Assembly: GCF_036588685.1 (NCBI RefSeq)
Contig: NC_086381.1
Location: forward strand, 66,099,436 to 66,163,435
Direction: 5' to 3'
DNA: 64,000 nucleotides
Source of the DNA: Mytilus trossulus
Taxonomy: Eukaryota; Mollusca; Bivalvia; Mytilida; Mytilidae
Position 1 is the stretch's first letter. The number at the start of each line of letters is the position of its first letter. This document shows positions 43,761 to 54,243 of this stretch, one piece after another. Under the pieces are notes generated by a model, which saw only the letters and a list, made by a program, of their open reading frames with translations, ran no database searches and was not told the origin of the DNA. Made by a program: the position numbers and the translations under genes.

Positions 43761-44699
43761 TTATCGTCTGCTGTTGTCTTTTGTAGAAGTTTTTCTAGTA
43801 AGATTTCTTTTGATGCCCCGGATAAAGAATAATAGCTTCGATACTGGTTGTTTACTTTTTGTGGTTTTCTTCTGGAAATTATTTTGAGTTGCTGGATTGT
43901 TGGTCATCTCATTGAGATTAACACTAGTACTTGTACGAGGATATTGGCGATTTCCGTTCCAGAAGTCCGATGACGTCACTTCTTCATCATCACTGGAAAA
44001 GCTGTCTTCTGCATTAAACGTGCTTGATAACCTAGTTGACATATCAGTGGTTTCTGATTCTGAGTAGGAATCGTTGCTGTCGACACCAAAATATCTGTGG
44101 TAGTACTCTTTGAGTGATGCTGTGTTGGTGCTATTATCAATAGACCATGTGACGATACTTCCGGAACTAGAAGTCTCCTGGTTCTGTTGTTGTATGTCTT
44201 CTATTAGATCTTCCATCATGGTAGATGAGGCAAGCGGTGTAGACCGGTTTTTACGTCTTCTGTTGTTTCTAATGGTAGATTCTGAACACTCTTCTATCAA
44301 AGTGGATGAAGCCAGGGGCGTTGACGAAGAAGCTGGAACGGAATTTTTCTTTGCTGGTGTTCCTGCTGACTCTAAGTTTTCGAACTGACCATAGTATAGC
44401 ATTCTAGACAGTAGTTCCGTCTCGTAGTCTATCTCTGGTTCTGATTGGTCGTCGCTGTCACATGGTTCTGAATCGGTTGACATTTGTGATATAGTGTCGT
44501 TGTCGTTTGCATCGGTACTGAAGCATTCTGTGGTATTAATGTTGTTTCGAATGAAGTCAGTTTCAGTTTGTTCCTTTGTGCCATGGCTTGATGTGTCCAA
44601 GTTATTCTTCTGTGATGACAACAAAGCAGCTGATATGTGTCTTAGAACTGTTTCCATAGCAACGTCATCCTTTTCGAGTGATGGTTCCTTTCCTTGTAC
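43761..44699 (-). CDS. Unrecognised acidic Ser/Thr-rich protein, last exon
   Basis: 313 codons including the stop. Acceptor GTTCCATAG|GTACAAGG, in frame with the exon at 45148-45343. Contents in order: a helical start (METVLRHISAALLSSQ), an acidic tract (STDSEPCDSDDQSEPEIDYE), two copies of STPLASST about 36 residues apart with a basic RRRKNR between them, a second Ser/Asp-rich tract (SSDDEEVTSSDF), and a basic tail (KLLFFIRGIKRNLTRK) ending NSRR. It has no signal peptide or membrane segment. The acidic, Ser-rich body is mostly disordered by composition, resembling a scaffold or regulatory protein, but I do not recognise a family. Codons are clean over 939 nt, so it is real coding sequence. 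Confidence 0.8.
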   Translation of the reverse strand, partial: VQGKEPSLEKDDVAMETVLRHISAALLSSQKNNLDTSSHGTKEQTETDFIRNNINTTECFSTDANDNDTISQMSTDSEPCDSDDQSEPEIDYETELLSRMLYYGQFENLESAGTPAKKNSVPASSSTPLASSTLIEECSESTIRNNRRRKNRSTPLASSTMMEDLIEDIQQQNQETSSSGSIVTWSIDNSTNTASLKEYYHRYFGVDSNDSYSESETTDMSTRLSSTFNAEDSFSSDDEEVTSSDFWNGNRQYPRTSTSVNLNEMTNNPATQNNFQKKTTKSKQPVSKLLFFIRGIKRNLTRKTSTKDNSRR

Positions 44700-45147
44700 C
44701 TATGGAACAAATAAAATATTATATTAAGATATTGAAATTATAGAGCAAATTTAATGTCTTGTGGAATTTAAAATGTCTAAATCGTATATCTTTTTGAAAA
44801 GTCTTTGTTTCCTCGATATTACATATGCGTTGAAAAAGCACCTATATCAGTCTTTAAAGAATGAAGAAATTCAAGTACATAATTGTTTATCGTATTCAAC
44901 TTGAATTTCAGAATGAGGAATCAATGGGTTGTTTGGAACTTAATGCAGAATATCTTGTACCAATATATATAATATAAATTTTCGACATGTTCAAATTTTG
45001 TATGCCTTTTTTTTAATTTGAAAAATAATCAAAGGTAAGTTGAACAGTATGTCATGTATGTAGAAAAAAAATGTTGGTATCGCTAAATGAATAAATGTAT
45101 GTAAGAAAAGATACACAAATACAATAAACAAATTAATGAATGCTTAC

Positions 45148-45343
45148 AATCTTTGACAAAATAGACAAAGCATCTACACCAGAAACAACCGTGTTTAAAT
45201 TTTCCTGGAGAAACATGTCTTTCATTTTGCAAATATAAGTACTGTTCAGATAATCTTTGTATTTTTGTAGTTTATATTGATTCAGGTTTTTATGAAGTAT
45301 GGTGGTTGATATTTTCTTTTTATATGTATCTATGTTTGTGTAA
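45148..45343 (-). CDS. Same gene, penultimate exon
   Basis: 196 nt, acceptor CTGGTTTCAG and donor GTAAGC; enters with one base (phase 2 intron) and leaves in phase 0. 65 residues: Lys/Tyr-rich and probably helical (NLNQYKLQKYKDYLNSTY), then VVSGVDALSILSKI running into VQGKEPSLEKDDV of the next exon. The incoming phase requires at least one earlier coding exon, which I could not find. Identity unknown; a helical adaptor-type domain is possible but unsupported. Confidence 0.65.
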
Positions 45344-46600
45344 CTGAAACCAGGTAAGAGATCTCGTTGAGTTCGTTACTTTGTTTCTTTAATACGAGTA
45401 AAGTAGACTCAAACTCACGAGGATAATTTAATTAATTAATTGCTTAGTAATTAAAACATATGTATGTTAGATATTAATAGTAACAGGTGTTTGCAAGAGC
45501 GCGCGTGCTCAATTACATAAAACAACACTTACAGCATAATTGAATAAATTAAATAAAAAAACTTGCACTCACTGTGATATTTTGTGCATTACTCAATAAT
45601 GAGAAGATTATGACCTCGATCGAAACATGCAATTCACCTGCAAATATTCTATTGTTTGTTTACCAAAAGCACGTAATAAAAATGTAACTTAAAAGAAAGA
45701 AATATAATTTAATTACATTTTTCATAACCATTGATATTCAAGAAGCAATCCATACCGGAAATATCACAAAGTATGTAATTTTGCACAAATTTATATTGAC
45801 GATTTACTATTCACCTTTTTATTAAACTATTCATTCTGTCTTAATCAAAATGTGTCCCGCCACTATACTTTCACGCAATAAAAAAGGAAATCAAAGGTAG
45901 CCACATAAAAGTAGAAGATCAGACAATATTTATGAATCATAAAATCAATTAACACTAGACTGAGAAAATAAGAAATTAATGTTTTATTGCCTCATATTCA
46001 AAAGAATGGAAAAAGCCTAAAGAAAAATCTATAATGACAACCGTTATGTCCTTAAAAATTAAACGGCAATTAATTTCCATTTTGTAATCTACAATATCAG
46101 TGTGAAATCGTAGTAAACAAGAACAAAAGAAATTGACTTTATTAAGAGAGAGTCTAGAAAATCAACAATAAAACAATGCTGATAAAATGATTCTGTTCTT
46201 CATCGCAAAGTTATTGTTTGTGTGTTTGTTTGTTTATAGTGATGCCATTTCCCGGACGACTAGGGATTATTACCATTTATAAGCTTAAGCTTCTTGTATA
46301 ATTTTAAAATGAAATTTATTCTCTAAATATTGTTTTTAGTGTGTTGCGTTTATTGCATATACTTCTTGTGTTTGTAAACAAAAATATTAAATGCTTATTG
46401 GTCCTCATTTATATAAAGGACATTTCTAAGCTAAACGAGATAGGTAATTTGATATAATCCATTTGTTTTGAGTGGTTCAGCAGCAAAGTTTACATCGAAT
46501 TATTAAGTATACTACTAGTATATAATTTTACAGTGATGTGACTTGTTTGATTAGGCTGATGTCGTACTGTATAGATCCAATGATTGGCTTTCAATACCAA
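45344..46600. other. Non-coding flank, no exon recognised
   Basis: AT-rich. It should hold the missing 5' exon(s) of the acidic-protein gene, but the only exon-like stretch (45580-45645, minus) has an incompatible phase. Confidence 0.4.
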
Positions 46601-46873
46601 TATCTTCATACCTGCCAAGTTTTCAAAATGTCCAAGAGGGGGGGGGGGGGGGGGGGTGCGTGCAAGATGGCTGCCATACTCCTAAAAAGTCTTCAAGGGG
46701 GCCTCCAAATACAGTGGAATGTTGTTTTTTTTTGGCTTCTTCATACATTTACAAGCCTCAATTCATTGTAAAATTAATTGTTTTGTAAATACTGTGAACA
46801 TAATCACTCTTTAAAAATTTCAATTTGGGAGCCTCCATGGGGCAAATAGTGACAGTTGGCAGGTATGTATCTT
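46601..46873. mobile_element. 261-bp MITE with CATACCTGCCAA ends and TATCTT duplication
   Basis: Element 46607-46867 with inverted ends CATACCTGCCAA / TTGGCAGGTATG and flanking TATCTT on each side (46601-46606, 46868-46873). Interior has a poly-G run of about 20 and TGCGTGCAAGATGGCTGCCA. No protein is encoded; short open frames across it are artefacts. Confidence 0.7.
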
Positions 46874-46992
46874 TCGCCTTGACTTTAGGAGGGAGGTCTT
46901 GTATTATCTTAATAAAACTGCAATCCTGCACCAATAGAACAGAAAACAAGAATACATTTGAAAAGCAAAACAACGATTTATCATGCCGTTTC

Positions 46993-47070
46993 AATTGATT
47001 GATTGTTGATTGCTAAACATCCAGTGGCAAATATTTCATGCATATTCTGGACGAGGACTACATGTAATTA
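46993..47070. repeat. Fragment of the 'CCAGTGGCAAATATTTCATG' family
   Basis: TTGATTGTTGATTGCTAAAC followed by the family core, the inverted counterpart of 26780-26830. Fragmentary. Confidence 0.45.
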
Positions 47071-47499
47071 CAAAAACAATGGGTAAGTTATGCAAAATAG
47101 GTTCAACGAAATGAAGGATAGAAAATTCGACTGACACTGGAAAATTAGCATACAATGGAGTTTTATAATGGAGCAGAACAGGTCACCTTAGGACACCTTG
47201 CAGTATTGGGATACTGGTTCTTTCACAAAAAAGAGCGAAGCGTTGAACGTATTTTACATTTTAAACCGAATTTTACAGTGCGCATTGCTTTGTTTTTTTT
47301 TATTCCACATTGGCTAAAGATAAAAAAAAAAAAAAGAGTAGACATCTTACAAATCATGTTAAATACTGCGGCATCTTTGCGCTTGTCCCAAGTTAGGAAC
47401 CTATAAGTTTTATTATTAGTCTTGTTCGCTTTTTCTTCATTTCGTTTCATTTTTATATTTCACATTTAGTGCGGCCATTTTGTTGAACTATACCATATT

Positions 47500-47750
47500 G
47501 TTTAGGGGTCAGTTGGTTCGGATTCGCGATTTTCTCGCTGCGTTAAAAACCCATTGGTTTTCTTGAGATTATTTTCTGCTTTTTTGGTCGGTTTGTTGTC
47601 TCTTTGACACTTTCCCCGTTTCCAATATTTATTCCATACTATATACGGTGACCTATAATTGTTAACGTTTGTGTCATTTTGGTCTTTTGTGGATAGTTGT
47701 CTCATTGGCAATCATACCACATCCTCTTTTTTTTTTTTTTTTTTTTTATA
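47500..47750 (-). repeat. Composite of two dispersed repeats ending in a poly-T tract
   Basis: About 47500-47640 is a reverse copy of the 3380-3530 family (GGGGTCAGTTGGTTCGG, then GTTGTCTCTTTGACAC). About 47640-47735 is a reverse fragment of the GATGTGGT family (GTTGTCTCATTGGCA). A 22-bp poly-T at 47728-47749 follows, equivalent to a poly-A start on the minus strand. Confidence 0.55.
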
Positions 47751-48166
47751 TATAACCAAAAACAAGGATTTCTGAAAATTCGTTACAGTACAACATACAA
47801 CATAAACCCAAACACAAGAAAATTCCGAAAACCTCAGGTGCAATAAAGATAAACAATGAACAGCACGTTATCTTCTTGATACAGAAACAACATGATGTGG
47901 AGTTTAACCGTTTAACGTACACACGAACTTCCGTCTAATGATTGACACTAAGAAAAGTCTTATTTGTTGACCTTTACATGTATTCTTCAATAGGTAATTC
48001 TGGTCCTTCTTTTTACTCTTTCAATTTAATGCTGATTCTGTTAAATTCTCATGAAAATTATTGCATTATTAGAATATTTTCTGACAGATTGTCCATACAT
48101 TACTATCGTGGTCAACTCGTGATATTTTTCAGTCTAAACTAAAATAAGAATAAGTAAACGGAACAA

Positions 48167-48172
48167 TTTATT
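48167..48172 (-). terminator. Likely polyadenylation signal of the six-Cys peptide gene
   Basis: AATAAA on the minus strand, about 230 nt after the stop codon at 48403-48405. Confidence 0.45.
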
Positions 48173-48402
48173 AAAGAAAATACATTTTAAAACAAATATG
48201 TATCTAGGTATCATAATAACAGAATTATAAATTGTCGCACCAAAATAAAATCGTTTATGAAATCTGATCAAACTTCTGAATCAATAAATAAGATAAAACA
48301 AGATTTTGAAATAATCTCCAAAATGAGTTAATGCATCACATAACGAGATATCGGATCCATAAAATGCCTCTTGACGTCTGCCCATCTTCAGAACGGAAAT
48401 GC

Positions 48403-48609
48403 TCAGCCTTGTTTAAAGTCACACAATCTGAAACAATGTACGACCGCATCTGTTATTTCTTCCCTACATTTCGTAGCCATAATTCCTTTGGACAAACAAT
48501 TGTTAAAATTTCTCTGAAATGAACGACCACAATTCGATTGGCAATTCCCTGATATTGCTACGATCATCTGCAGAAAAATAAGTGCGACGATCAATCTTTG
48601 TGCCATTTT
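48403..48609 (-). CDS. Small secreted six-cysteine peptide
   Basis: 67 residues from ATG at 48606. Signal peptide MAQRLIVALIFLQMIVAISG (1-20), then a 47-residue mature region with exactly six Cys (22, 26, 37, 47, 58, 62), giving C-x3-C-x10-C-x9-C-x10-C-x3-C, a mirror-symmetric spacing. Flanking residues are charged and helix-favouring. This differs from the eight-Cys mytilin/myticin and from big defensins as I know them; CX3C pairs recall helical-hairpin peptides, but three disulfides in this symmetry I do not recognise. Whether it is antimicrobial, a toxin or a signal is unknown. The start lies just after a possible acceptor (TATTTTTAG at 48610), so a 5' UTR exon is probable. A polyadenylation signal is at 48167-48172. 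Confidence 0.75.
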   Translation of the reverse strand, partial: KMAQRLIVALIFLQMIVAISGNCQSNCGRSFQRNFNNCLSKGIMATKCREEITDAVVHCFRLCDFKQG

Positions 48610-48659
48610 CTAAAAATATAAGATTGATGAATTATAATATCATACATTCTTTATCTAAT

Positions 48660-50660
48660 CATATTATCTGTTTTCTTGTATTTAACATTCCGAATTTTTT
48701 CACAGCAGACGCTTTCCAGGCGCTTTGGGAATTTACCTCTTTTATTCAATTGTTTAATACTTTTTGGTTAACCTAAATTTTTTATCATATCAACTAATTT
48801 TCGCTTTAATACCAAATGTGTTCATGTGCGCAATTAAGTATGGATACTACGGAAGCGAATTTTAGCTATCCTTTTTTATTATTTGTTTTTCAAATTGTCG
48901 ACTTTAAACTTTGAACTATCAACTTTAATTAATTGAATTATCAACTTTTATCTTGAAATTTGTCAACTTTAATATGGTAATGAAATCCAAATTTTAAGAA
49001 TAACTATATTATCTAAATTGATGCTTTTTTCTAAAATGGGCACAAGCTACAAGATATATACAAAATGTAAAGTAGAATTTTTTTTGTTCAATCATTATTG
49101 AATGTGAAATAATAAATGGTTTTAGCAGCCCGTATGTTTCAATTTTGTCGAAATAAATAAGAAACATTGATGATGAATTATTCACTTGCAATTGAATAAT
49201 TCGAGCTCATTACATCGTATTCGTGTGAACTCTAACTTAACCCATTGGATAGAGATGGATAACGCATCAATCGTGCGTATTTGGTTATTTAAAGGAAAAT
49301 AATGCCAACATTGAGAGAGAAACAAAGGTTAATCATTTAATTGACTAATTCGATCCACAAAGAATCATTCTTTTACAGGTAAAAACGATGATAAACATAT
49401 ATTTTTAATCTGTAATATAAAATTAAACAGACCTAGACAAAATCCTATTGCTCGAGTTAGATATGTATTGATGTTTATTTCGCTTATATGATCATCGGAG
49501 TTGTTCGGAGGTCAACTCGATAGTTAATTAGATGGGATCAAGACTAAAATACACACGAAATGAAGCTACATATTATTGAACCCATGCCCTGTAAATGTTT
49601 AGACTTTTTAAAATAAGGATAAATGTTTTATATGATTATAAATCAAATATGAGAATTTTAGTCAAATCGGTGAACACAAAATTGACAGCTAGTGCCCCTT
49701 TAATTCTTTTTTTTGTATAAATCAAGACATGTGCATAAGATATTCACATGATTTGAATATTTTATCTCAACATTGAAGCAACAACTAATCCAGAATTCGC
49801 GTCATAGGTTGGCCAGTCTTATTGGTGCAACTTCCAAATGCTTAAAACGACAAAATGAAGAACAGCCAAATTTTTTTTTATCTGAATTTCTAAACAAAAA
49901 AAAGGGAAAAAGTCTTACTTACGAGATTATGGTGATGTCTGATTCCTGCTGTAGTGTTGAAGTATATACCAGTCGTAAAGATAATGAATTTGTTCACATG
50001 TTTTATATGAATTTTTATATTTACTGTTTAAATTAATTTGCACATTTTGATTGTCATTCTGTGAAATCTTGATAAAATAAGTGAAAACAAATATTGCTAA
50101 TAAATAAAATTGACAAACTGAAGTCGTTTTATTGACCGGTTTATCTAAAAGAGTTCTGAATGATAATTATATAAAAAGACACTCTCGTAATACAACACAA
50201 GCGGTGTTTTTGGGTATTTGACGCATCGGTTATCTCGAATTAGTAGTGATATCGTCCTAAATAATGTTTCCATTAAGGGTTAGTGGTCATCTCGTGCGTC
50301 ATTTCGGTCTTTTGGTCGATGTTTTGATAAAATAATTCAATTTTCATTCATTTTTATTTTACAATCCGGTCAAGTTTTGCGTCACTTATTCCAAGCGTCT
50401 TTACTGAAGTAATTTGGTTAATTTAGAGTAATAATGTTTAAAATCGATGTTTCCTTTTTCGGCATGTCCATCAAAAATGTATTATTACAAATACAAATAA
50501 AAGTATTATATTCATTTTGGACTTTATTTTATTAAAAATTATTCAATCAATTTTACAAAAGATTTTGATGGTTTTTCTGTACGAAGTTTTTCTAAAACAA
50601 ATGCATTTTTAAAAATCTAATGGTGTTGGTTTTTTATTTAATTGATTTACGCAAGTCATT
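48660..50660. other. Intergenic, nothing recognised
   Basis: AT-rich, no repeat family of the window detected and no coding signal beyond short open frames with atypical composition. Confidence 0.4.
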
Positions 50661-50664
50661 TGGA

Positions 50665-50805
50665 GACCATTTATAGCATGCTGTGCAATGGTAGTCAAAG
50701 CTCTGTGTTGAAGGCCGTACATTGACCTATCACTGTTACTTTTTTTAAACATTACGAAATGGATGGAGAGTTGTCACATTGGCACCTACATGTATACCAC
50801 ATCTT
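50665..50805 (-). repeat. Dispersed 'GATGTGGT' repeat, diverged reverse copy
   Basis: Reads GGAGAGTTGTCACATTGGCA with an ACATTGACCTAT block; several changes relative to the better copies, including an inserted TACATGTATA, suggest an older copy. Confidence 0.6.
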
Positions 50806-51829
50806 CTTATTTATCGTCAATGATTGCATGCAATTGGCTACTTGGAATGTTCTAGAAAAAAGTTATTTTAAAGATTCATTGTGATTTTTGCAAGATATCC
50901 ACGTTTTCACCAAACGTTGTTCTAATACTTCTTACATAGGATAATTTGCGTTTTTTGTAGTTGTCAGAAGTAGCAACAGTGAAGAGCAATAGGATATCAT
51001 GTGCCAAAAATTACAAGATCAAATAGTAATTGAATAATACTCATTAACAAGACAAACATTTATGTTAGAACTTTATTTTAATGTCTATCAAACTATTTTG
51101 ACTTGAAAAAAACCCCAAATGTAGTGATCTTGGGACATTTTGCGTCAGAAAGTTAAACTTGGGAACCTCTTTTTGGCTGCGCGTGATTTATACATACATG
51201 TATGTTGGCACTACTGGTTGGAACCGAAATAACATAAACGATGCCTTGTGTTGTATGATGGATGTTGTTTTTTGTCCCTACCTGTTGTGTTTCAAGGCAA
51301 AACTCCCGTCCACTTCAAATATTACCTTCCTTGTATTTCCCAGTGTCAGTCTAAACTCTAGTGTTTATTCTTCATCCCGTTAGTTTAACTTTGCACAAGC
51401 CACATATTGCATTTTTTTTTATATGTTTTCGAGCGTTATATTATTATGCTAATTGTTTGTTTTGTGTAATTCATTAAACAGGAAACTGTCAAACGATATG
51501 AAGGTCTTTTCACGAGAAGAGGGAATCATGTTATAACGATGAGAACATTCATTGAATATCTTGCAAGAGGAAGATATAAATTACTCAAACAGCGTCATTT
51601 TCATTTTGGCCTTCCTCATTTAGAAAAACCCATAAAGTCTATAAATAGGCCTGATATGAAATATGTGTAAACAAGTAAACCGAATAAAACTGAAATTCCA
51701 CAATTAACGAAAAACAAATCTTATAAAAAGCATTAGACTACATGCTTTGAACAGTCACAAACAAAATATGGCTTCGGAATTTAGAGCTTTGATTGCCCTT
51801 TAATATGCAAGTGTATACTGTAAAAGTAT

Positions 51830-51900
51830 TTTAATTCGTGGGTCTCAATTTTCGTGGTTTGAGCAAAATTGACATGTTCGTGGATTTTAGATTTCTAAAA
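51830..51900. repeat. Short TTCGTGG-type repeat fragment
   Basis: AATTCGTGGGTCTCAATTTTCGTGG and TTCGTGGATTTTAGA, related to the motifs in the MITE at 10387-10593. Confidence 0.4.
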
Positions 51901-51929
51901 TAGAAAATACAGTGAAAATTTTGTAAGCG

Positions 51930-52548
51930 GAACCCAGTGTCTCGCCTACTTTTGCTGTAAATCGCAGGCACAACAAAAATGAGGAAAAAAAATTCAATTA
52001 AAATATTCCTTTTGACACTATCTAATGATTGTAAGAAGCTTCTGTTCAAGTTTGGTAAAAATCTGGGATAGTTAATGAAACTAATAAATATTTTGAAATT
52101 TTAAAAGTTAAATACAGAAAAAATGGATTTATCTTTTTACAAAATTTACTTCTAGATACTATTTTATGATCATAAATAAGCTTCTGTCCAAGTTTGGTAT
52201 AAACCCAGGATAGTTTAAGAAAGTTAATAAAATTTTAAAAACTTGTACCAAAGAGTGAATGTTATGTTTACACGCAGAAAAAACTAAGTCAATTTAAAAG
52301 TAAAATACGGGAAAAATGGAATTTCATTATTACATAATTTACTTCTGGATACTATCATATGATCATAAACAAGCTTCTGTCAAAGTTTTGGTAGAAATCC
52401 AGTATAGTTTAAGAAAGTTATCAAAATTCTAAAAACTTTAACCACAGAGTGAATATTTGTGGACGCCGCCGCCGCCGACGACGACGACGACGGAATGTAG
52501 AATCGCTTAGTCTCGCTTTTCGACTAAAGTCGAAGGCTCGACAAAATT
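51930..52548. mobile_element. Element with GTCTCGCC start and GGCTCGACAAA end, three core repeats
   Basis: Starts near GTGTCTCGCCTACTTTTGCT; three diverged core units around AAGCTTCTGT(C/T)CAAGTTTGG (about 52036, 52178, 52371); then a GCC/GAC trinucleotide run (52465-52492) and CTCGCTTTTCGACTAAAGTC, ending AGGCTCGACAAA. The same end pair bounds 58845-59936. Core repeats plus a microsatellite recall pearl/Helentron-type non-autonomous elements. Confidence 0.6.
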
Positions 52549-53121
52549 GAAGCCATTAGAAAGGAAGATTACAAAATGTCTCTATTGAAGGAAATTGCAA
52601 AGTAAACATATAAATTGTTGCACCTGTGTTAATCGTATTAACGATTATAAACTGTCGGACAGATCACCTGATGCAGTTTCCAACTTTAATTAAATATTTA
52701 GAATGAGAAAGTTTAGAAATAAGAAGGAAAAAGCTACATTAACTATGCTATATAAATTAAATTGGGGGTTAGTTGAAGTTCCTAAGAAAAAGACGTTAAC
52801 AATATCTTATAGACGTACTAGGGGGAAACATAAATTCAGGCAAATATCAACAAACAAAGATTTCAATACATTTTCATTTTTATCCTCGCACTATTTCTGA
52901 CTGGAATTAACTACCCGAAACAATAAGTATGTCTGACACCCTGGAATCCTTCAAAAGTGTCATATCCACTATAACACTTGAAGGATCCACAGCAACTTAT
53001 AAAACTACGAAGCCACTGTACATAATGTATATATGTTATTGTCAACTGTTTTTCTTTTGTCATATTAATTTTACATTAGTCCATATGTACATAGCACACA
53101 GTTCCGGGAGGTTTTACACTC

Positions 53122-53990
53122 CTACCCAGGCGGTCCTACTAAAAAGCGCCCGGGAGCGCCCGAGAGCGCCCGGGAAAAGAAAAAGCGCCCGGGGAAAAGA
53201 AAAAGCACCCGGGGAAGGAAAATTAGCGCCCGGGGGAATAAAATAATAATATTTTATAACAATATTTTTTTTTCTTAAAAAAATCATTGCTTGTTCTGTC
53301 CTTAATATAAGTTGGGATATGTACGATGCTACATCGAAAGTGTTGTTTATAACTTTTTATAATTTAAAACTAAAACTTTGACTGTTTTATTGTCTATATA
53401 TATGCTTATCAGGAATTTAATGCATAGTTTTGAATTAAACCAAACTCCTGCTTTTTACCCCCTTCATTTAACTACTGTACATGTATAGTACTGCTTTATT
53501 TGCTGATTTATTATGTGTAACTCTTTTAATTTTGATTAGATAAATATTTATCTGTGAAATTTAAGTGTTTTTTTTTACATTTTTCATTTTAATATTGTTT
53601 TTAAAAAACATGTCTTTTGAAGTTTCACATTTTATAAATTTTCCGCATAAACTGTGATCTATTATTATCTGTCTTTCGAAATAGTATTCATACATTATTG
53701 TAAACTTTGAAAAAATCATACTTGAAGTTGTTTAATAGTGCTTTATTATAAATGTCTATTATCTGAATTTGGAAATTAATTGTTTAAAATTTAAAAAAAA
53801 ATCAATCTACATAACTTATTTCATCGACACAAAGTTGTCTCTGGCCAAAAAAATATCTATACATTTTCCCCGGGCGCATTTTCTTTCCCCCGGGCGCTAT
53901 TTGTTCTTCCCCGGGCGCTTTTTCTTTTCCCCGGGCGCTTTTTATTCACCCGGGCGCTCCCGGGCGCATTTTATTAGGACCCTACCCAGG
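53122..53990. mobile_element. 851-bp foldback element with GC-rich minisatellite arms, 9-bp target duplication
   Basis: Element 53131-53981, flanked by CTACCCAGG on both sides (53122-53130 and 53982-53990). The ends (CGGTCCTACTAAAAAGCGCC and GGCGCATTTTATTAGGACC) are inverted copies. The outer ~100-120 bp of each arm is a tandem run of GCGCCCGGG(G) followed by A-rich DNA (units of about 20 bp, 4-5 per arm), reading outward in opposite orientations. The interior (about 53240-53860) is AT-rich and non-coding. A 9-bp duplication again fits Mutator-like insertion. Confidence 0.88.
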
Positions 53991-54243
53991 AGTCTACTCC
54001 CGTATGCGAAAGAATAAGACGAAGATCGTAGTGATGACACTAATTAACCTGATATCGGCAGATTTAAAACCATCAAAGGTGTTAATAAGGTCATAAACAT
54101 GTCTATATTGAAGAAAACAGTAACATAAACAAATGCTTTAAATGAACTTTGAATTGTGTAATTTTAATTTTTATCAACTATTGACAATAGCAAGCCCACA
54201 ATGAAATTATTTTTTTTCTGAATGAGAATTATGAGGATATATA

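Noticed and set aside
44110-44727. Plus-strand open frames opposite the acidic-protein exon
   Set aside because: They are shadows of the long minus-strand coding exon, which has the splice sites and polyadenylation signal.
45580-45645. Possible upstream exon of the acidic-protein gene (acceptor AATATTTGCAG, donor ACA|GTGAGT)
   Set aside because: The only open frame leaves in phase 0, but the next exon needs phase 2; the join gives an early stop.
46758-46994. 78-residue minus-strand open frame
   Set aside because: It spans the end of a MITE and dispersed-repeat DNA; no splice or start evidence.
52929-53246. Open frame ending in a KSARERPRAPGKRKSARGK-type basic tail
   Set aside because: The tail is the GC-rich minisatellite arm of the foldback element, and the front part is unremarkable intergenic DNA.
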